Assembly: GCA_945901765.1 (NCBI GenBank)
Contig: CAMDLO010000017.1
Location: 1-35,575 of the forward strand
Reading direction: 5' to 3'
Origin: Cyanobium sp. NIES-981
GTDB taxonomy: Bacteria > Cyanobacteriota > Cyanobacteriia > PCC-6307 > Cyanobiaceae
DNA: 35,575 nt
Made by a program: the position numbers and the translations under genes. Below the pieces are notes generated by a model, which did not search any database, was not told where the DNA came from, and saw only the letters and a program-made list of their open reading frames with translations. This document shows positions 33,362-35,575 of this stretch, piece after piece. Numbering within the stretch: the first letter of the stretch is position 1; the number at the start of each line of letters is the position of its first letter.

Positions 33362-35486
33362 AGCCCAGCTGCTGATCGAGATGCCGGCAGGCACCAGCCG
33401 CTCCGTGCCGCTGCACCCGGGCGTCTATCGGATCGGTCGCGGGGCCGATTGCGAGGTGCAGCTCGACCTGCCGACCGTGAGCCGCCGCCACGCTCTGCTG
33501 GAGCGGCATGGCCAGCACTGGCTGCTGCGGGACGATCAATCCACCAACGGTCTCTGGTGGCACGGTCGCCGCGTGCGAGAGCTGGTGCTCCGCGACGGTG
33601 ACTGCGTGCGCTGCGGCCCTGAGCAGCTGCCGGATGTGCCGCAGCTGCGCTTCCTGGAGCCCGGGCAGGCCAGCGCCGCCCGGGGCCTGCGGCTGGCCTG
33701 CCTGACATTGGCCGCACTGGCCGCCACCGGGTTGGGCACTCTGGCTCTGGCGGGGCTGTTGGTGCCGATCCGGGGCAGCCTGGCGCCGATCCGCGGCCCC
33801 CTGGCCCTCTTCGACCGGGGCGGCAAGCCGATCGCCACCGCCGAAGGACAACGGCACCGTGAACTGGACCGACTGGATGGCTACCCGCCAGTGCTGGTCA
33901 ACGCCCTGCTGGCCAGTGAGGACAGCCGGTTCTGGTGGCATCCGGGGGTCGACCCGATCGGCACCGGGCGGGCGCTGCTGACCAACCTGGTCGGCGGACG
34001 GGTGCTGGAGGGGGGCAGCACCCTGACCCAGCAGCTCGCCCGCAGCCTCTACCCCGACCAGGTGGGCCAGGGGGAGACCCTGGGCCGGAAACTCAAGGAG
34101 CTGCTGGTCTCCCTGCAACTCGAAGCGCGCTTCAGCAAGCGGGATCTGCTGCTGAGCTATCTCAATCGTGTTTACCTGGGGGCTGGCTGGGGATTTGAGG
34201 ATGCCAGCCGCCATTTCTTCGGCAAACCGGCGCAGCGCCTGCAATTGCCGGAGGCGGCCCTGCTCGTGGGGCTGCTGCCCTCGCCGAACGGCTACGACCC
34301 CTGCATCGACCCCCAGGCTGCGCTGGATGCCCGCAACCGGGTGCTCGCCAAGATGCGCGACACCGGCCGGATCAGCGTGGATGCGGCACGCCGTGCCCGC
34401 CGCAGCCCGGTGCAGCTGAGCCCCGACGCCTGCCGGGGGCTGGGCGGGCGGCGCGGTGCGCCCTTCTACAGCGACCAGGTGCGCCGGGATCTGGCAGCGC
34501 AGGTGGGGGCCGATGTGGCAGCTGAAGGCAATTTTCTGGTCGATACCCACCTGGATCCGGCGCTGCAGGCCACGGTGGAACGGGTGCTGCGACAGCGGAT
34601 CGACCGCAGCGCCGGCCTGGGAGTGAGCGAAGGAGCGGTCGTCGTGCTGGATGCGCGCAGCGGCGGCATCCTGGCCCTGGCTGGCGGCCGTGACTACAGC
34701 CGCAGCCAGTTCAACCGGGCCACGATGGCCCTGCGCCAACCGGGCAGCACCTTCAAGCTCTTCCCGTACCTGGCAGCCCTGGAACGGGGTCGCAAGCTCA
34801 GCGATCCCGTGGCCTGTGGGCCGCTGCAGTGGCGTGGTCAGACATTCAGCAGCGGCTGCGGTGGCAGCCTGAGCCTGCTGAGCGGATTCGCGATCAGCAG
34901 CAACACCGTGGCCCTGCGACTGGCCCGGCAGGTGGGGCTGGATGCGGTGGTGCGCAAGGCCCGCGACCTTGGCATCACCAGCCCCCTGGCGGAAGTGCCC
35001 GGGCTGGCGCTGGGCCAGAGCGAGGTGACCCTGCTGGAACTGACCGGTGCCTACGCGGCCGTGGCCAACGGCGGCACCTGGCGACCGCCAAGCACCATCC
35101 GCCGCGTGGTGGATGGGGAGACATGCCAGGGGGACGACCATGGCCGCTGCCGCAGCCAGGATGGCAGCAGCCGCAGTGGTCGGGCCGCAACCACGCCCGC
35201 AGCCGGCCGGCGGGTGATGCTGCCGGCGGTGGCCGGGCGGATGCAGGAGCTGCTGCGGGCCGTGGTGCGCTCGGGCACGGGCACGGCAGCGGCGGTGGGA
35301 GGCCAGGAGGGGGGCAAGACCGGCACCACCAACGACAACCGCGATCTGTTGTTTGTGGGCTACGAGCCCAGCCGGCAGTGGGTGATGGGCATCTGGCTCG
35401 GGAACGACGAGAATGCGCCGACCCGTGGCAGCAGTGCGATGGCAGCAGCGCTCTGGGGCGAGATCATCGCGGCCAGCGGAGGCTGA
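33354..35486 (+). CDS. FHA-domain class A penicillin-binding protein
   Basis: Bifunctional peptidoglycan polymerase with a phosphopeptide-binding domain in front. The 710-residue product has an FHA domain (about 23-95: RIGRGADCEV, SRRHALLERHG, STNGLWW), a transmembrane anchor (about 111-138), a glycosyltransferase 51 domain with SEDSRFWWHPGVD (catalytic Glu189) and GGSTLTQQLARSLY (220-233), and a transpeptidase domain with STFK (465-468), SSN (515-517) and KTGT (655-658). All catalytic motifs are intact. A 21-bp imperfect duplication after the anchor encodes PIRGSLA-PIRGPLA (138-151). The FHA domain faces the cytosol by topology, so Thr phosphorylation may control or localise the enzyme (inference). 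Confidence 0.95.
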   Translation: MAEAQLLIEMPAGTSRSVPLHPGVYRIGRGADCEVQLDLPTVSRRHALLERHGQHWLLRDDQSTNGLWWHGRRVRELVLRDGDCVRCGPEQLPDVPQLRFLEPGQASAARGLRLACLTLAALAATGLGTLALAGLLVPIRGSLAPIRGPLALFDRGGKPIATAEGQRHRELDRLDGYPPVLVNALLASEDSRFWWHPGVDPIGTGRALLTNLVGGRVLEGGSTLTQQLARSLYPDQVGQGETLGRKLKELLVSLQLEARFSKRDLLLSYLNRVYLGAGWGFEDASRHFFGKPAQRLQLPEAALLVGLLPSPNGYDPCIDPQAALDARNRVLAKMRDTGRISVDAARRARRSPVQLSPDACRGLGGRRGAPFYSDQVRRDLAAQVGADVAAEGNFLVDTHLDPALQATVERVLRQRIDRSAGLGVSEGAVVVLDARSGGILALAGGRDYSRSQFNRATMALRQPGSTFKLFPYLAALERGRKLSDPVACGPLQWRGQTFSSGCGGSLSLLSGFAISSNTVALRLARQVGLDAVVRKARDLGITSPLAEVPGLALGQSEVTLLELTGAYAAVANGGTWRPPSTIRRVVDGETCQGDDHGRCRSQDGSSRSGRAATTPAAGRRVMLPAVAGRMQELLRAVVRSGTGTAAAVGGQEGGKTGTTNDNRDLLFVGYEPSRQWVMGIWLGNDENAPTRGSSAMAAALWGEIIAASGG

Positions 35487-35513
35487 CCCGATGCCAGGAA
35501 CGCCGCATCTGCC

Positions 35514-35575
35514 GTGAAGACGCGCACCCGGGTCTGGCTGGCGGCCGCCCTGCTGCTGGCGGCCCTGTTGGTGGT
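35514..35575 (+). CDS. N-terminus of a membrane or secreted protein, cut by the window edge
   Basis: A GTG at 35514 opens a frame reading KTRTR, then WLAAALLLAALL: a basic start and a long hydrophobic run typical of a signal peptide or membrane anchor. Only 20 complete codons are visible, so the product cannot be named. It begins 27 nt after the PBP stop on the same strand. An 8-codon frame (ATG 35491 to TGA 35517) overlaps its start in a GTGA junction. Confidence 0.5.
   Translation, partial: MKTRTRVWLAAALLLAALLV

Noticed and set aside
33297-35141. 614-codon minus-strand ORF opposite the penicillin-binding protein
   Set aside because: Antisense to an intact three-domain protein; Gln/His/Gly-rich translation without motifs.

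Overview
The window is a gene-dense, high-GC stretch of a cyanobacterial chromosome. Phycocyanobilin:ferredoxin oxidoreductase (PcyA), geranylgeranyl reductase (ChlP), ferredoxin-dependent sulfite reductase, the cyanobacterial class II FBPase/SBPase, CcsA, a DevBCA-type exporter and a SipA-type small regulator point to an oxygenic phototroph with phycobilins. The gene content and tight packing resemble picocyanobacteria (Synechococcus/Cyanobium). The high GC and a few GCGATCGC (HIP1-like) sites fit a Cyanobium-like or coastal/freshwater lineage better than Prochlorococcus; this assignment is inference. I found no rRNA, tRNA, insertion sequence, prophage, CRISPR array or obvious island.

Layout. 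1-3009: the 3'-truncated hemA and glpX (minus) diverge from rpe (plus), joining tetrapyrrole entry and the Calvin cycle. 3230-8829: a compact minus-strand run typA, DUF309 gene, LptA-like, lptB, LptF/G-like permease, ccsA, mostly with 4-nt start/stop overlaps; it links translation stress, LPS export and cytochrome c assembly. A 370-nt leader precedes typA. 9200-12363: a VanY-like peptidase coupled to a long U32-family protein (minus). 12728-14131: chlP (plus), converging on glyS (minus, 14257-16422). 16523-18283: sir (plus). 18364-24236: a minus-strand run rpsB, tsf, conserved hypothetical, recG, VanX-like dipeptidase, with a structured-looking rpsB leader. 24382-25317: a GT2 glycosyltransferase. 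25521-29310: pcyA, devB, devC, devA and a 51-aa basic protein (minus), ending at a good intrinsic terminator. 29313-31906: a catalytic plus non-catalytic M16 peptidase pair (plus). 31898-32146: sipA (minus). 32224-35575: bioY, lspA, an FHA-fused class A penicillin-binding protein and the start of a further membrane or secreted protein (plus).

Much of the window serves the cell envelope (LPS export, two M15 peptidases, a bifunctional PBP, lipoprotein signal peptidase, exporter, glycosyltransferase); the rest is photosynthetic cofactor synthesis, translation and repair. I see no clearly new multi-gene system. The most useful leads are non-coding or structural: the rpsB leader with competing long-range pairings, the typA leader with two terminator-like hairpins, a probable reading-frame break at the VanY N-terminus, short intergenic tandem repeats of 12-15 bp, and the pcyA-devBCA linkage. 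GC-rich antisense ORFs opposite the real genes were rejected.
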